DNA of 64,000 nucleotides from Owenia fusiformis (lineage: Eukaryota > Annelida > Polychaeta > Sabellida > Oweniidae). A model generated the notes under the pieces. It searched no databases. It was not told where the DNA came from and saw only the letters and a program-made list of their open reading frames with translations. Shown piece by piece: positions 13,801 to 23,425 of the stretch (its first letter is position 1; each line of letters opens with the position of its first letter). The stretch lies in NCBI GenBank assembly GCA_903813345.2, contig CAIIXF020000005.1, forward strand, positions 8,189,375-8,253,374, given 5' to 3'. A program made the translations under genes and the position numbers.

Positions 13801-16800
13801 AAACCTTTATTCTGTTTCTCTTAATATAAAGATTTATTCAATTTCTCTAAAAGGTTTATCTCATACCATTTTCTAAAAAGGTAATTCCAGGGATATTTCA
13901 TACCACTTTCAAAAAGGGTTATTCAACAATTTTCCTTAGATGGTTATTAAATTTTCTCTTGAAGGGTTACTCAATTCACTTTCTTAAGGTTTCGTTTTTC
14001 TGAAAGGGTTATTCCACCATTTCTTTTAAATAAATACATTTTTATTCTCTTAAGGGTTATTCCAAAGGTTCATGTCTATGCTATTTTTCTTAAAGGGTTA
14101 TTCCACAATCTCTCTTAAATGGTTTTCATATTTCGCGAATTTTCCAAATCTTGCCTAAACCGCGAAAATTACCGGGAGTACAGTATAAAAAGATTATGGT
14201 AGAGTTAATGTCTTTTCTCCTCACTGCCAATGTTAAATTAGCAAAATGTCAGCCTAAAGTTGGTTTCTTAATAGTATCCATTTTAAAGGGGCAACAAGGA
14301 CTGTAGAGAGAAAATTCGAAATTTTTTAATTTTTCTGAGCTATCAGGTCAATATTTGGCTGAACGTCTTCTTTGACAGACCTGTTTTCTTAAAATGTCTG
14401 GATAAACTATCAATATCAGCATTAAGAAGTGTAAATTCAGTTCAAAGCTTCTATAAAGGGAGTCCCACTTATAGATTTTTAAGATTAATTTTGACACTGG
14501 TCGAATTGTTGAATGGCCCCCCTGCACTAATTACTGAAGTCAATGGACTGTTTAATTTGATATAATACATCAAAGAACCCATTTCTGTGCATCTATATCT
14601 GTTTATGGTCATTTCTTTTCATCACTGCACTGATTGCCTTGCAAATCAAGCCTATCTCCTCTATTTTACACATTAGTAAGATAACTTCCAAAATTAATTA
14701 GATTTTCTTTGTGTGACGTCAAGCACCCAATATAGGGTGATAAGATGACTGAATAACTGTGAGTACATAACGATAAAGTTATGCAAGTATGATGCATGGT
14801 ATAATGACTACACGATGTTCAACCAGCTAAATATTAATTTTCAATATTTTGATATGAAGTCAACTTTGACATAAATCTTACCATTGGGAATTGCCCCTCC
14901 CAATGTAAAAATATCAAGGTACCAATATTGTCCCCTTTATTTGAAACTGTCTCTGAATTCATATGGTAAGGCACCACCTGCCATTTGTAACAGATGCCAA
15001 ACTCAAACTGCCAAATACCAACTGGCAAACACCAACCACCCATCACTGCCACAAATGGTGACATCATGTCACAATTTATGGTGGTGACATCATAAAACAT
15101 ATGTTTCATCAATTTGGATTAATAAAATAACTGGACATCAATAAGATGTGTTCAAGGGTGGACATCTGAACACAAAGTTAGAGGAATAGGATAACAACTC
15201 ATTAAGATGAGAAAATATTAGTCAAGTTTAAAATGTGTTAAATAACAAGACAATACAAGTTCATTGTCTTTCTATTGTTTTTCTAAAGCCATTAGCCCGC
15301 CCTAGGGATTAAACACGGAAACAAACTCTTTTAATTGATTGATATTTTTGACTCAAGTTTTGGCATGTGATATAAGTCCTTTCTTCCTGTGGGACAATTC
15401 TAGGCATTAAAGAGCATAATTAATCACCATAGTAACGATTTGCTTCATGTTTAATCAGATAATGTAAATACAAAACATAAGTTTGATGTCAAGGTGAATT
15501 ATAGGGGGAGATTATAGGCTAAGGCTTTAGAATTTTGATTGCTGACTTGTATTGTGTTATCGTGTACAGTGCAACCTTTATTAATAATTGAATGGTTTAA
15601 TTTGGAATTTCTTGGTGACTATTATGCATGCTCAGTATGTTGAAAGAATTAGTAAGCCTCATATTAGTGATACACTTCATTTCTTCAAAAACATTTTCTC
15701 TACCAATAGAGTTTATTTAAGAAAAATCAAATATCTTATATCATGAAGACCTCCTCCTAATGAATTGAAAATTCCCTTTTAAAGAAATTATGATATTTTC
15801 TAACAAACTCATTTGTGCAATTCATCACAAATTACTGTATGATATTTGGGAAGACATTTAGGAATCAGATATCAAAGGTCCATGTGCAGTATGGCAAGTG
15901 TTTTAGGCAGTCGTATCTTTCACCATGAGTACTTTCTGGGCATAAATACAATGGTTTTTATTAGAACAATATATTTCCTTTCAAATGAAGTCCCCATGAT
16001 AGTAAAATATAAATCCAACTCTCTGAAATATCATGGATTAGGGCCCCACCTTGGCAAAATATTAGGCTTATTTCTAAAAAGAGGATCTTGTTTTTCTCAA
16101 TTTAAACGTATCGAAAGTTTCTTCTACACTATATTTACAATTTCTGAAAACGGGATGCCTATTGAAATGCGTTAAAGTTAAAAACCACATATCCCATGTT
16201 AATTTCTCATAGGAAAACTTGTGCTATCCATTGTTTTCAGCATCATTTTGGTCATTGAAAATTGATATCTTCAAAACTAGACTTTCAATACCATTATATT
16301 TTTGAAGATGTTTTAGACCCCTTGTTGAATAATCTTTTCATGCAATAAAAATCAGACAAAAGGGAGATCCTCTTTTGAGTAAATAGGTTCAATATTTTGA
16401 AAAAATGTTGACATGGGGTCCCTATTCATATTTTTTTGAATTGTTCGATTGATATTTTTATCATCATGGGTACTTCACATGAAAGAAAACATATTGTTTT
16501 AATAAAAACCACTGTATTTATGCCCAGAAAGTACTCATGGTGAAAAATATGACTGTCTAAAATCACTTGCCATACTGCACGTGGTCTTTTGTGCAAGAAA
16601 ATAGTCAACGAATCAAGAGTCAATCTCTTAAATGGTTCTACATACAGTGAAACCTGTTAATTGGAACACTTCTAGAAATGGAATATCTCTGTAAGTGGAG
16701 CACTTCAGAGTCCCAAGACTTAATGCTGAATGAACATCTATAAGTGGAACACTTTTCTGAGGTACCAAAGGTGTTCCACTTAGACAGGTTTTACTTTATA

Positions 16801-19800
16801 TTCACTTTTGCACATGTTTCCTCACAAGAACCCTGGCTAAATAGTGGGATAAACACAAGATTATCAAGATGTTAATTATAACTGTTGATATATTAGTTTA
16901 TTTTTGATTACAGATTTTTATTTCAGTAAATGTTAAATAATTGTTATATTACATTGAATTTGCAATTAATTGAAGCACTAGTTTCATTGCCTGAAATCAA
17001 ATTACAAGTAAATACAGGCTAATCCTCCATTTATCTTTTAAAATTGACATTTTAAATCAAGATTAAATAGTCAACAACATGGAACATATTGATGTTTTTC
17101 TACTTTTCTGCTGTCTAATTATCCCAACGAACGAAGTTCGGTAGGGATATAGTGAAGCCGTCCGTCCGTCCGTCCGTCCGTCCGTCTGTCCGTCCGTCAG
17201 TCCGTCAGTCCGTCCGTCCGTCCGTCCGTCCGTCTGTCCGTCCGGAAGATAGTTCAAATATTAGTTGACAGATTTCATAAATTTTTCATTCTAAACCAAA
17301 GTAATTAATATTATTGTTTGAAATTTTGGTAGTATATTCGCAACATCTATTTATTTCACATATATTCCGTGTTTTTCATCCTGACCCCCAGGGGCCGTGT
17401 ATGGGGGGTCAGGAAAACAGAAATTTTCGCTAATTTTTAGATCTTTCTGAAGTATAGCTTTATTATACTCAAATCAAAGGCAATTAAGAGTAGATTGCAA
17501 ATATTGTATCTTTTTTCTGATTCGAGCCTCGTAAAATTCAAAATGGCCGTCTAATGTACGATTTCACAATAATTTTTCGATCCCTTCAAAGTATGGCTAT
17601 ATAATACTCAAATTGAAGGAATTTTTGAGTAGATCACAATTATGGTAATATTTTTCAGATTTCTACCTCAGAAAATTCAAAATGGATTTTTTCAAGATGG
17701 CCGCCGCTTTAAAAATGGCGGGACTTTTTCGCAAAAATCATAAATTTTTCATTCTAAACCAAAGTAATTAATATTATTATTTGAAATGTTGGTAGTATAT
17801 ACGCAACATCTATCTATTCCACATATATTCAGTGTTTTTCATCCTGACCGCCAGGGGCCGTGTATGGGGGGTCAGGAAAACAGAAATTTTCGCTAATTTT
17901 TAGATCTTTCTGAAGTATAGCTTTATTATACTCAAATCAAAGGCAATTAAAAGTAGATTGCAAATATTGTATCTTTTTTCTGATTCGAGCCTCGTAAAAT
18001 TCAAAATGGCCGTCTAATGTACGATTTCGCAATAATTTTACGATCCCTTCAAAGTATGGCTATATAATACTCAAATTGAAGGAATTTTGGAGTAGATCAC
18101 AATTATGGTATTATTTTTCAGATTTGTACCTCAGAAAATTCAAAATGGCTGCTTTGCAGGAATTCACAATTCTAAAATCTAAATTTTTCAATTTTAACCA
18201 AAGTAATGAGTATAATTGAATAGAATTCGGTAATTGATATTTTGTTCGTTGGGATTTGCTACTCCGCGGAGTTGCCATCATCTAGTTGAAAACTAGAAAA
18301 ATAGATATAGAATCGTTATTTTGTTTGCATCGTTATTTGTTTAATTCTCTATTACTCATGTGATCAATTTGCGATTATCAGTTGACTTACAGAGCATTTG
18401 GGACTCATTAGATATCATACCGAGCCCTTGATACGATCTTTTAATTACAGAGAATTTCCCCATTGCAAATGTTTTGTAGTCTTGCTTCAAAACCCTGGAA
18501 TCAAGAACCCCCTTATATACGTTTTTGTTGTTGTTGAAGTAGATAAGCTCAGAGGGGGGGGGGGTGTCCAGGGTCTTGAACTTAGGTTTTGTGTTACAAC
18601 ATGTGTTTAGTTGGCTTCTAGATGTTGAATCATAGAATCAAACAGGGGGGGAGGGGCACAGGGCAGTGGAAACCAGATAAACAATTTATCATATTAGATT
18701 TAATTGTTTACTTCATGCATAGAGTGCAGACAATAAATCTCTTTTACTGTTTATGTATTGTTTATGAATATAAAAGATAAGAATTCATTTTAAACTCTCA
18801 ACTAACCTTTATTTATTAATGTTTATGTGATGTGAAAGTTGGACATTTTGTATAAAAATGTGTCACAATTCGAAGATAACTCTGCTATGTGAAATATTTG
18901 ATTAAAGAATAATAGTGTGGAATTGTGGTCAAAACCTGACAGCTAGTTTAACACAGGATAAGCTATTTAAACTATTTATTACTTGTGAAATAAAGCTGAA
19001 AGCATCGAGTTTAATTATGCGCACAAGCTAATAGGGCACATATTAAGGCTTGCATTTAATTCAATGATTAAATGAGTGCATTATTTCACATATTACAGAT
19101 AGTTACTTGTATTGTGTTAAATCCTTTTAATTTGGAGAAATATGGAGAAATATAATTTAACTGGTAAACTTTTTTCGAGGTGGAATCGCTGGCCTGGGTT
19201 TTATAGCAAAACAAAATGATAAACACGCCATCAGTATTTCAAATAACACATGGCTAAACTGGGTTTTGATTGGTTACAATGTGATAAAGCATATCTAGTA
19301 ATGTGTTTTCAATACAAAGGATAATTTTTGTTGAACACTTTTATGTTGAAGGAACCTGCACAGGAATGGGAAGTCTGTGTAGCTTTAAACTTATCATCAA
19401 ATCATACAAAAGCCTTGCTTGTACAAATCAATTTCTGAAATGGCTTTAAAGATAGCAAGACCCTTTAAGAAATCAATTTCTGAAATAACTGCAAGACCCT
19501 TTAAGAATTGGTAGGAATTGAGGACATCCGTTTAATTGTAAAAACAACTTATTCGACTTAATAGTACATTAAAAGTACTTTTCAATCCATATCCAGTGAA
19601 ATAATGTTTTTCTTCCTCTCTGAATTGATTGTAATGGAAGAGACTTTGTGGATTAAGGGGAAATAATGTTTTTCCTTTTTCTAATATATTACCAATAATT
19701 GATCGTAAGTGGGCCTAAGGCTTTTCTATGATGCGACAATTTACATTTGTAAGTAGAGACCTAATGATTTGTTCCTACATCCAATGTAATGTAATGGCTA

Positions 19801-22800
19801 CATCAGTGATTGATAACGATTCAATCAAGACTCAATCCTTTCAACCAATCAGATTGCTTATTTACTGTTCATTATTCAATAAAAATTGAACACTTACTGG
19901 TTTGGATTTGGTGAACTAAATTCGTTTTGTTTCTCTTAAACCAGAAAAAATCTGAAAAGTCAGTGCAATGATCATCTTTTGAATGGTAACAATTTGATTT
20001 GAAAATATTTCGATAATTGTTTTAAGAGGAAAAAAAATTAAATTTAGTTCTCCAAATCATAACCAGTCTTTTGCAACATGGTTTTAAATCTAGACTCACT
20101 GGATAAATATTCAGATGTCATTCCCAGGTTATGCTAAACTCAAGTCAACACAGCATAACATCTAGCTAGTACATGTACATGTATACATGTATATGCAAAT
20201 TGTTTTTGTCTATTTTCATGTATTGAAGAGATAGCTGAATAGAGTATTGCAATATACATTGTATAAGTTATTAAAAATTGAGATGTTTTTGACTGGAATC
20301 ATATTTTGCCAAATCCTCTTATCTAGAAAAATCTAATGATCCATATTTAAGTCGTATTAAATTAATCAATCGGGAATTACTAATTGAATGATTTTTCTAT
20401 TTTCCAGGGGATATATCAGAAACTACCAGACAAACTCCTAATGTACAATGTAAGCATGATGCAGACTCCAACATTTTACTTTTACTCCATGCATGAACAA
20501 TACCCTATGGCCTACCAGTATAATATCAGCGTTGAAGTTTGGACTCTCAAGCATGACGGTACACCTGACATCTTGGCACTTAAGTACATCATCTTGCAGA
20601 CCAATCAGATGTTCGGGTTAAATATCCGCACTGAAAATAAGGTCAGTTCAGTACCTTTACTGATCAGCAGTAGTTGATTTTAAGTAATTATATGTCACAA
20701 ATGGATTCATTTAATTTAGATGGATTGATTTGACGTAATTGTATCCTGCTGTTTTGTCAGTTTTGAACTGTGATTTCAATATTTAGCTGTTAAATACAAA
20801 GGGGCAATTATTTCTACATGATTCAATGGGAATTTGTGTTGATTTCATGCAGATACAGGCTTGTTTATGTGGATGCTTGCTCTTGACAAGGGATTTTATG
20901 TTCTCTTTGATCACCTACCTAGAATAGTAAATAAGGGAACTTATTTGTTAGCAAGATTTAGTCCGAAAGGGTCACAATTAAGGGCACATGTTGCCAGCCA
21001 GATTTAGACATCTAATTGAGACTTAAAGGATACATAGTATGCAGCCAATAGTAGTCTTATAATATTCAAATCGAAGGTATATTTAGATTGCAAATGCTAT
21101 ATTGGACATCATATTGATTCCTCAAAAATGAGAATGATGGTGCATTTCTGGGATTTTTTGAGATTTGGTCCTAATTACAATATTTAATACTCCATGAAAT
21201 ATAAAAAATGATATTTGAAACATCTTTTAGGGTAAATATGATTAGGGTAAATATATTCTCTTACTCTGCTACTCTGTGTAGTTGCTGTTTTCTAATGAAA
21301 GCATGGAATATTAAGCGGGGTCAACATAAACACATTTATTCAGGAAAAGCTAGAATATCATGTATTGCCACAAATCTCTTTTCTGCAAATATTTTCGATT
21401 AAATAGTTTCCTGAGTCTGAAAGCTTTTAACAGATGAAAGCTTTTTATATGGCATTAATACACAACTCTTAAGATTTATGATTGCTGTAGCCTTGAATTT
21501 TAACATTTTTTTATTATTTTATTCAATTTATTGCATTATAAGTTAAAGGTGCAATAATTAGTGCAGAGGGGTCATTCAACGATCACGGACCAGTGTCAAA
21601 ATATATTTAAGTTTGGATATTTCATCAAGACTAACATCTATTTTTATTATCTACAAAGAAACCCCCTAGATAAACATTATTTCAGCTGGTATTCCTCTTG
21701 AAACATGGTGGATCTTAAAAATATAAAAGTGGAAGTCCCCTTTTTGAAGCTTTGAACTGAATTTACACTTTTTCATGCTGAAATTGATAATTTATCCATA
21801 CGTTTTAAGAAAATAGGTATGTCAAAGAAGATGTTAAACCAAATGTTGCCTTGATAGCTCTGAAAAAATTAATAAACTTTCCTATTTTCTCTACAGTCCT
21901 TATTGCCCCTTTAAATATTATGGACAACTCTTCAACTTATGGCGATTCTTATATCCGCATAAGTAAAAGTATAAGAGGGTCTAATAGTAAGAATACGATA
22001 CATACACCTCATTTAAGCATGATACATGTTTCTCATTTTGGTAAGCAAAATACTATTTTATCAATTTAAGCTTAGTGCGAATCATTCATAAAACAATAGC
22101 CCTGCCAAAACCTGATTGTATTCATTGAATTCAGCAACACTATAAGTGAGATAAACTTTTGTAGCTAGGTTTACTCCATGGGTTTTTAACTATGATAGAG
22201 TCTCCAGGTTCATTTGAAGTTCAATTCCTTTTATATTATTCCAGACATGCAACAGTAACTGAACTGTCCCCTCAAAAAAGATTGTTCAGGACTGAGTAAT
22301 AGTCACATAATGCTTTGATCGCAACCGTATCTAATTAATTAATCTGCAAGTCAGACTTAAGTTATAGCTATTGCATTATTGAAATCTGGATCAGGTTCAC
22401 TCCAAGTTCATTCTATTTAAAACCTTCTGCTAGATCAGTGTCTACAATTAAATTAATTCATTTAAAATATGCAAGAAATTGATTTACAACCATAAACCAT
22501 GTAGTTCTGAGAAAAATGGATTTAATAGTTTTTTCTTCATCAACTTATTTTTAATCAAAATGAAGAAATATTCACTTGGTTGCTCATTGTCATTTACGCA
22601 ATCTTAAAAGCCGTTCAGGTGATGCTATGTTAGTTATTTAATTTGGAGGATAGGGCAAATTTAGAAATTTTGGCTGCTATTTAATTTGGCGGATTTACCC
22701 ATCGGTAAAATGTGGATATAAGAGGATTCATCCATAGATGCACAGGGGTGGATCTGGGAACCAACAAGGGGGGGGGCAAAATTGTGGTCTGGGAAAGAAA

Positions 22801-23425
22801 CTTCCGCGAAAAAATTTTGGGCTCCTAAAACCAAAAAGTGGGCCCAGTTTTTATAATTTTGAGGCCCATTTTCTTCAAAATTTGGCCTTAAATGAAATAA
22901 GGCCCATTTATGACCAGAAAGGCCCACTTTTTGGTGCCTTAAGGCCTATTTTGGCCCAAAATTTTTTTTGGACCCAATTTTTTTTCTTGGCCCACCCAAG
23001 AGGGGGGGGGGGCAGCCCAATTATTTTCACTGATACAAGGCAATTAAACATTGATCTCCAACACCATTTTTTTAAATGCTGCAGTTTAAGGATTAATTCT
23101 GTTAAACTAATTCTTTCAGGTGATCCACCTTGATCCAGACCTCCTCTACCAAGTACGAGCGATTCAGTTCACAAGTTCAAACATGACATCATATGCGACA
23201 GTCTCAAACAGTATCGTACCTCTAGGCTACACAGCCCCTCCATTTTGTCTGGATCTTTTCCTCAGCCAATTCTACACAGATTTCAGGTCTTTAGTTGCTC
23301 ACGTGGAGACTATAGGAGTTCCGTTGCCTGCGACTCCATTATTTACTGTTTCTCAGTCTGAGATGTTAGTATTGCAGTGGAATTATCTGACAGTAAATGT
23401 TAATTTTACCACTACAAATGTTTGA
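1644..23425 (+). CDS. BPI/LBP/CETP/PLTP-family lipid-binding protein (gene span, seven exons, 5' end missing)
   Basis: Members of this family are secreted two-barrel (BPI1/BPI2) proteins that bind lipids such as lipopolysaccharide or phospholipid; LPS binding here is only inferred. Exons 1644-1845, 3408-3605, 3905-4254, 5088-5183, 10687-10831, 20408-20641 and 23120-23425 have GT donors and AG acceptors. Their phases match at every junction, giving about 510 codons, close to the family length. Family landmarks occur in order: an N-terminal VGPKVMWGYAQEAG segment like the BPI start, a proline-rich linker before KHDAVYVVSTDAF (BPI second-barrel start [13 protein letters not shown]), a FKGTPLQ-GIYQKLPDK stretch, and a terminal PLPATPLFTV (BPI [10 protein letters not shown]). 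There are many N-x-S/T sequons, as expected for secretion. A signal-peptide exon is not seen. One family cysteine appears missing. The stop codon lies in the first unit of a minisatellite. Confidence 0.85.
1846..3407 (+). other. Intron 1, nothing else seen
   Basis: AT-rich sequence between matching phase-0 splice sites. Short open frames here have no exon-like borders or recognisable protein features. A CATGTG/CACATG-rich patch at about 1920-1960 is simple sequence only. Confidence 0.5.
3408..3605 (+). CDS. BPI-like exon 2 (N-terminal barrel)
   Basis: Sixty-six codons in phase 0 at both ends. The acceptor is TTTTCCCAG|TTG and the donor is AAG|GTTAGC. The residues (LKNVSIGKGNLVG, then HLKIMYNLSLVYNHW) match the alternating strand pattern of the first barrel, where BPI has its surface-strand and membrane-tip region. 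It carries two N-glycosylation sequons, NVS and NLS. Confidence 0.82.
3905..4254 (+). CDS. BPI-like exon 3 (first barrel, cysteine region)
   Basis: The acceptor is TTTGTGTAG|ATG and the donor is CA|GTAAGT at 4255, phase 2; reading on would hit TAA at once. It encodes MSVSLEVDANVRC and then GPICVIWQP, the position of the first conserved BPI cysteine (BPI TITCSSCSS). The following helical stretch, which in BPI carries the second disulfide cysteine (about C175), is shorter here and has no cysteine before the NYTKRLHFM segment. Confidence 0.85.
4331..4450. mobile_element. Short TGTCACCAC-family element
   Basis: It opens with a perfect hairpin, ATGTCACCAC-cacta-GTGGTGACAT, followed by ATCGTTATAGTCTCC. 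It closes with GTGGTGACATTTG, the end motif of the same family. This is a core-less small copy of the long element at 6367-8158. Related copies or ends lie at 5330-5410, 10924-10960, 11469-11612 and, inverted, 14971-15090. Confidence 0.7.
4520..4630. mobile_element. Half copy of pogo-like MITE
   Basis: The right part ends in CTCAGACAGGTTTTACAGTA, the same terminus as the other CAGTAAAACCTG MITEs. The left end is too decayed to place. Boundaries are approximate. Confidence 0.4.
5088..5183 (+). CDS. BPI-like exon 4 (central linker)
   Basis: A 96-nt exon that closes the split CAG codon left by exon 3 and ends in TA|GTACGT, phase 2. In this phase it reads MRTMGVASLRNRMDMPEWV then KVPSAPLPDIA, a proline-containing linker at the place of BPI's NPPPFAPPVMEFP linker between the two barrels. 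Other frames of the same bases are also open, but only this one joins both neighbours. Confidence 0.78.
5330..5410. mobile_element. TGTCACCAC-family 3' fragment
   Basis: CTGTAACAAACTGTTACACT followed by GGGGTCACATTTTGTCATG and TTAATGTCTTG resembles the CTGTAACAATTT interior and GGTGACATTTTGTCATGTT end of the element at 6367-8158. The hairpin end is absent, so this is a truncated or decayed copy. Confidence 0.5.
5411..6366 (+). other. Intron 4 segment, nothing recognised
   Basis: AT-rich intronic sequence without exon-like open frames or clear repeats. Confidence 0.4.
6367..8158. mobile_element. Long hairpin-ended element with about 150-bp tandem core (Helentron/HINE- or pearl-like)
   Basis: The left end is a 10-bp-stem hairpin (ATGTCACCAC-caaaa-GTGGTGACAT) present three times in direct repeat, 49-50 bp apart, at 6367, 6416 and 6466. 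The right end is GGTGGTGACATTTTGTCATG, so a short ATGTCACCACC motif lies inverted at both ends. Between them are about ten or more degenerate units of about 120-160 bp. Subterminal inverted repeats, a hairpin near one end and a variable tandem core match non-autonomous Helentrons (HINE/DINE-1, mollusc pearl elements). On that model the hairpin marks the 3' end, so the element would read on the minus strand. No coding sequence. It sits in intron 4 of the BPI-like gene. Confidence 0.7.
6580..8125. repeat. Core tandem array with AGGTCA half-sites
   Basis: Each unit repeats CTTGCTTCAAATTGACTAA, a T-run, CAAAATCATCTACATGTTCT, TCAAATCTGACTTTAGATTT and the block TGACCTTCAATGACCT then AAGGTCAAAAAAGGTCAAAA. 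TGACCT-tcaa-TGACCT is a direct repeat of AGGTCA half-sites with a 4-base spacer. AGGTCA-aaaa-AGGTCA-aaa-AGGTC gives spacers of 4 and 3. Units vary in length through internal duplications and deletions. Confidence 0.75.
8606..9650. mobile_element. (GTCC)n element with GGCTCAC hairpin end
   Basis: The left end is a 7-bp perfect hairpin, GGCTCAC-aca-GTGAGCC, at 8611-8627. A (GTCC)n microsatellite with TTGG interruptions (about 8646-8752) follows, then an AT-rich body with TTGACCTTCAGTGACCTT-like segments (9365-9410) shared with the core at 6580-8125. The right end has CTGTGTGAGC at 9623-9632, inverse of the left GCTCACACAG. Same plan as the other hairpin families here. Right boundary approximate. 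Confidence 0.55.
8646..8752. repeat. (GTCC)n microsatellite
   Basis: Imperfect GTCC tandem array with periodic GTTG interruptions. It is open in several frames on both strands (period-4 sequence without stops), so the small frames crossing it are not genes. Confidence 0.9.
9955..10370. repeat. Dispersed repeat, + copy (inverted partner at 34466-34895)
   Basis: Shares TCAAAATTCAGTCAAAG-like, ATATGGTTTCGAAAAT, CTAGTTCGGGTTGATTC and ACCCGCCATGCTATCTGACC blocks, in the same order, with the reverse complement of 34466-34895. No terminal inverted repeats or coding capacity were recognised; family unknown. Confidence 0.65.
10687..10831 (+). CDS. BPI-like exon 5 (start of C-terminal barrel)
   Basis: The acceptor is CTTATAG|C; the first base completes a TAC codon with exon 4. 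It reads KHDAVYVVSTDAFQSLFWAH and on to the GTPLQ end, aligning by eye with BPI [20 protein letters not shown]. The donor CAG|GTGAGT leaves phase 0. It lies 5.5 kb after exon 4 and 9.6 kb before exon 6. Confidence 0.85.
10924..10960. mobile_element. TGTCACCAC-family end fragment
   Basis: GTAGGTGGTGACATTTTATA followed by TGTTAATGCCTTG matches the right terminus of the 6367-8158 element. It lies 90 bp after exon 5 of the BPI-like gene; only this end is recognisable. Confidence 0.5.
11310..11420. repeat. Dispersed module (TGAGAAGAAATGAGATGTCA)
   Basis: TGAGAAGAAATGAGATGTCA plus TGGTTTTATCATGATG recurs at 31600-31705 (TGAGAAGAAATGAGATATCA) and more weakly at 51695-51800, 61287-61392 and 38255-38300. 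It looks like an old dispersed module, perhaps a SINE tail. Not classified. Confidence 0.4.
11469..11612. mobile_element. Short TGTCACCAC-family MITE-like copy
   Basis: Left TTGTCACCACAAGTAGTGAC hairpin remnant followed by ATATTGTTATG; right ACAAATGACAGGTGGTGATA then TTTTGCATGTT. A core-less version of the 6367 element, about 145 bp. Confidence 0.65.
11830..13465. mobile_element. CpG-rich TIR element with AT-rich interior
   Basis: The termini ATGCCTAGGTCACATAG (11830) and CTATGTGACCAAGGCAT (13449-13465) are inverted, 16 of 17 bases matching. About 250 bp at each end is strikingly CpG-rich and full of CGGGCGCCG, CGGCCGAT and CATCGTACGG motifs in both orientations, in a genome otherwise about two-thirds AT. 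The interior (about 12090-13150) is AT-rich, has no transposase-like frame, and contains a part (12180-12430) shared with the fold-back at 15870-16600. Superfamily unknown; the second CpG-rich element (40692-41211) has the same style. Confidence 0.65.
13725..14130. repeat. Degenerate minisatellite, about 30-40 bp units
   Basis: Repeated CTTAAAGGGTTATTCCAC and ATTTCTCTTAA-type blocks recur about ten times with much divergence. No coding potential. Confidence 0.55.
14285..14560. repeat. Dispersed repeat, + copy (inverted partner 21545-21915)
   Basis: GGGCAACAAGGACTGTAGAG, AGTGTAAATTCAGTTCAAAG and TTGACACTGGTC with GCACTAATTA follow the same order as the reverse complement of 21545-21915. This copy lacks about 100 bp present in the other. 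Both lie in the BPI-like gene, so they could pair within one intron transcript. Confidence 0.65.
14971..15090 (-). mobile_element. TGTCACCAC-family short copy, inverted
   Basis: On the minus strand it starts ATGTCACCACCATAAATTG and ends TTACAAATGGCAGGTGGTG, matching the order of the 11469-11612 copy. The interior carries several TTGGC/GCCAA units. Confidence 0.6.
15870..16600. repeat. Fold-back repeat, arms about 220-260 bp
   Basis: GTGCAGTATGGCAAGTG with CACCATGAGTACTTTCTGGG (15883-15940) returns inverted as CCCAGAAAGTACTCATGGTG with CTTGCCATACTGCACGTGG (16518-16585). The flanking AT-rich parts also pair. A third, direct partial copy is at 12180-12430 inside the CpG-rich element. The loop segment around 16205-16275 resembles 41910-41975. 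Confidence 0.7.
16645..16797. mobile_element. pogo-like MITE, 150 bp
   Basis: The ends CAGTGAAACCTGTTAATTGG and AGACAGGTTTTACTT are inverted repeats flanked by TA, with internal TGGAACACTT/AAGTGTTCCA repeats. This is the cleanest copy of the family in the window. Confidence 0.7.
17117..18287. mobile_element. (GTCC)n hairpin-ended element, copy 1
   Basis: The left end is a stem-loop, ATCCCAACGAACGAAGTTCG followed by GTAGGGAT (17121-17148). A (GTCC)n array (17158-17243) is followed by a body made of two direct copies of about 450 bp (starting at about 17275 and 17745). The right end holds GTTCGTTGGGAT (18244-18255), the inverse of the left ATCCCAACGAAC, then CTACTCCGCGGAGTTGCC and TCTAGTT. Non-coding; Helentron/HINE-like by architecture. 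It lies in intron 5 of the BPI-like gene. Confidence 0.65.
17271..18180. repeat. Internal direct duplication, two units of about 450-470 bp
   Basis: ATTCTAAACCAAAGTAATTA, CCGTGTATGGGGGGTCAGG and TCAAAATGGCCGTCTAATGT recur in the same order about 470 bp apart, with few differences. The GGGGGTCAGG-bearing unit is the core repeat of the (GTCC)n element. Confidence 0.75.
18288..20407 (+). other. Intron 5 segment, little recognised
   Basis: AT-rich intronic sequence. Poly-G runs at about 18553-18564 and 18644-18656 and an ACATGTACATGTATACATGT palindromic run at about 20169-20190 are the only notable features. Confidence 0.4.
20408..20641 (+). CDS. BPI-like exon 6 (C-terminal barrel)
   Basis: Seventy-eight codons in phase 0 at both ends. 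The acceptor is TATTTTCCAG|GGG and the donor is AAG|GTCAGT. GIYQKLPDKLLMYNVSMMQT and the later DILALKYIILQTNQ block follow the order of BPI [20 protein letters not shown] and SLASLFLIGMHTTG, with TPTFYF at the site of TPPHLSV. Confidence 0.85.
20642..23119 (+). other. Intron 6
   Basis: Contains the inverted dispersed repeat at 21545-21915 and, at about 22738-23010, a G-run-bounded stretch of GGCCCA/TTTTGG-like repeats that may be a decayed small element. No other exon recognised; phase 0 on both sides needs none. Confidence 0.5.
21545..21915 (-). repeat. Dispersed repeat, inverted copy of 14285-14560
   Basis: Reverse-complement order matches 14285-14560, with an extra block of about 100 bp. 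Non-coding. Confidence 0.65.
23120..23425 (+). CDS. BPI-like last exon
   Basis: The acceptor is TTCTTTCAG|GTG, phase 0. It reads VIHLDPDLLYQVRAIQF and ends PLPATPLFTVSQSEMLVLQ followed by WNYLTVNVNFTTTNV and TGA. BPI ends in the same order: [20 protein letters not shown], then a final strand. The last 12 codons and the stop are unit 1 of the 42-bp minisatellite that follows, so the natural C-terminus and 3' UTR are shaped by that array. I saw no clear polyadenylation signal before the array. Confidence 0.83.
   Translation: MIHLDPDLLYQVRAIQFTSSNMTSYATVSNSIVPLGYTAPPFCLDLFLSQFYTDFRSLVAHVETIGVPLPATPLFTVSQSEMLVLQWNYLTVNVNFTTTNV

Noticed and set aside
22738-23010. G-run-bounded segment as a defined mobile element
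   Set aside because: GGCCCA/TTTTGG repeats suggest one, but I could not find convincing inverted ends or a target duplication.
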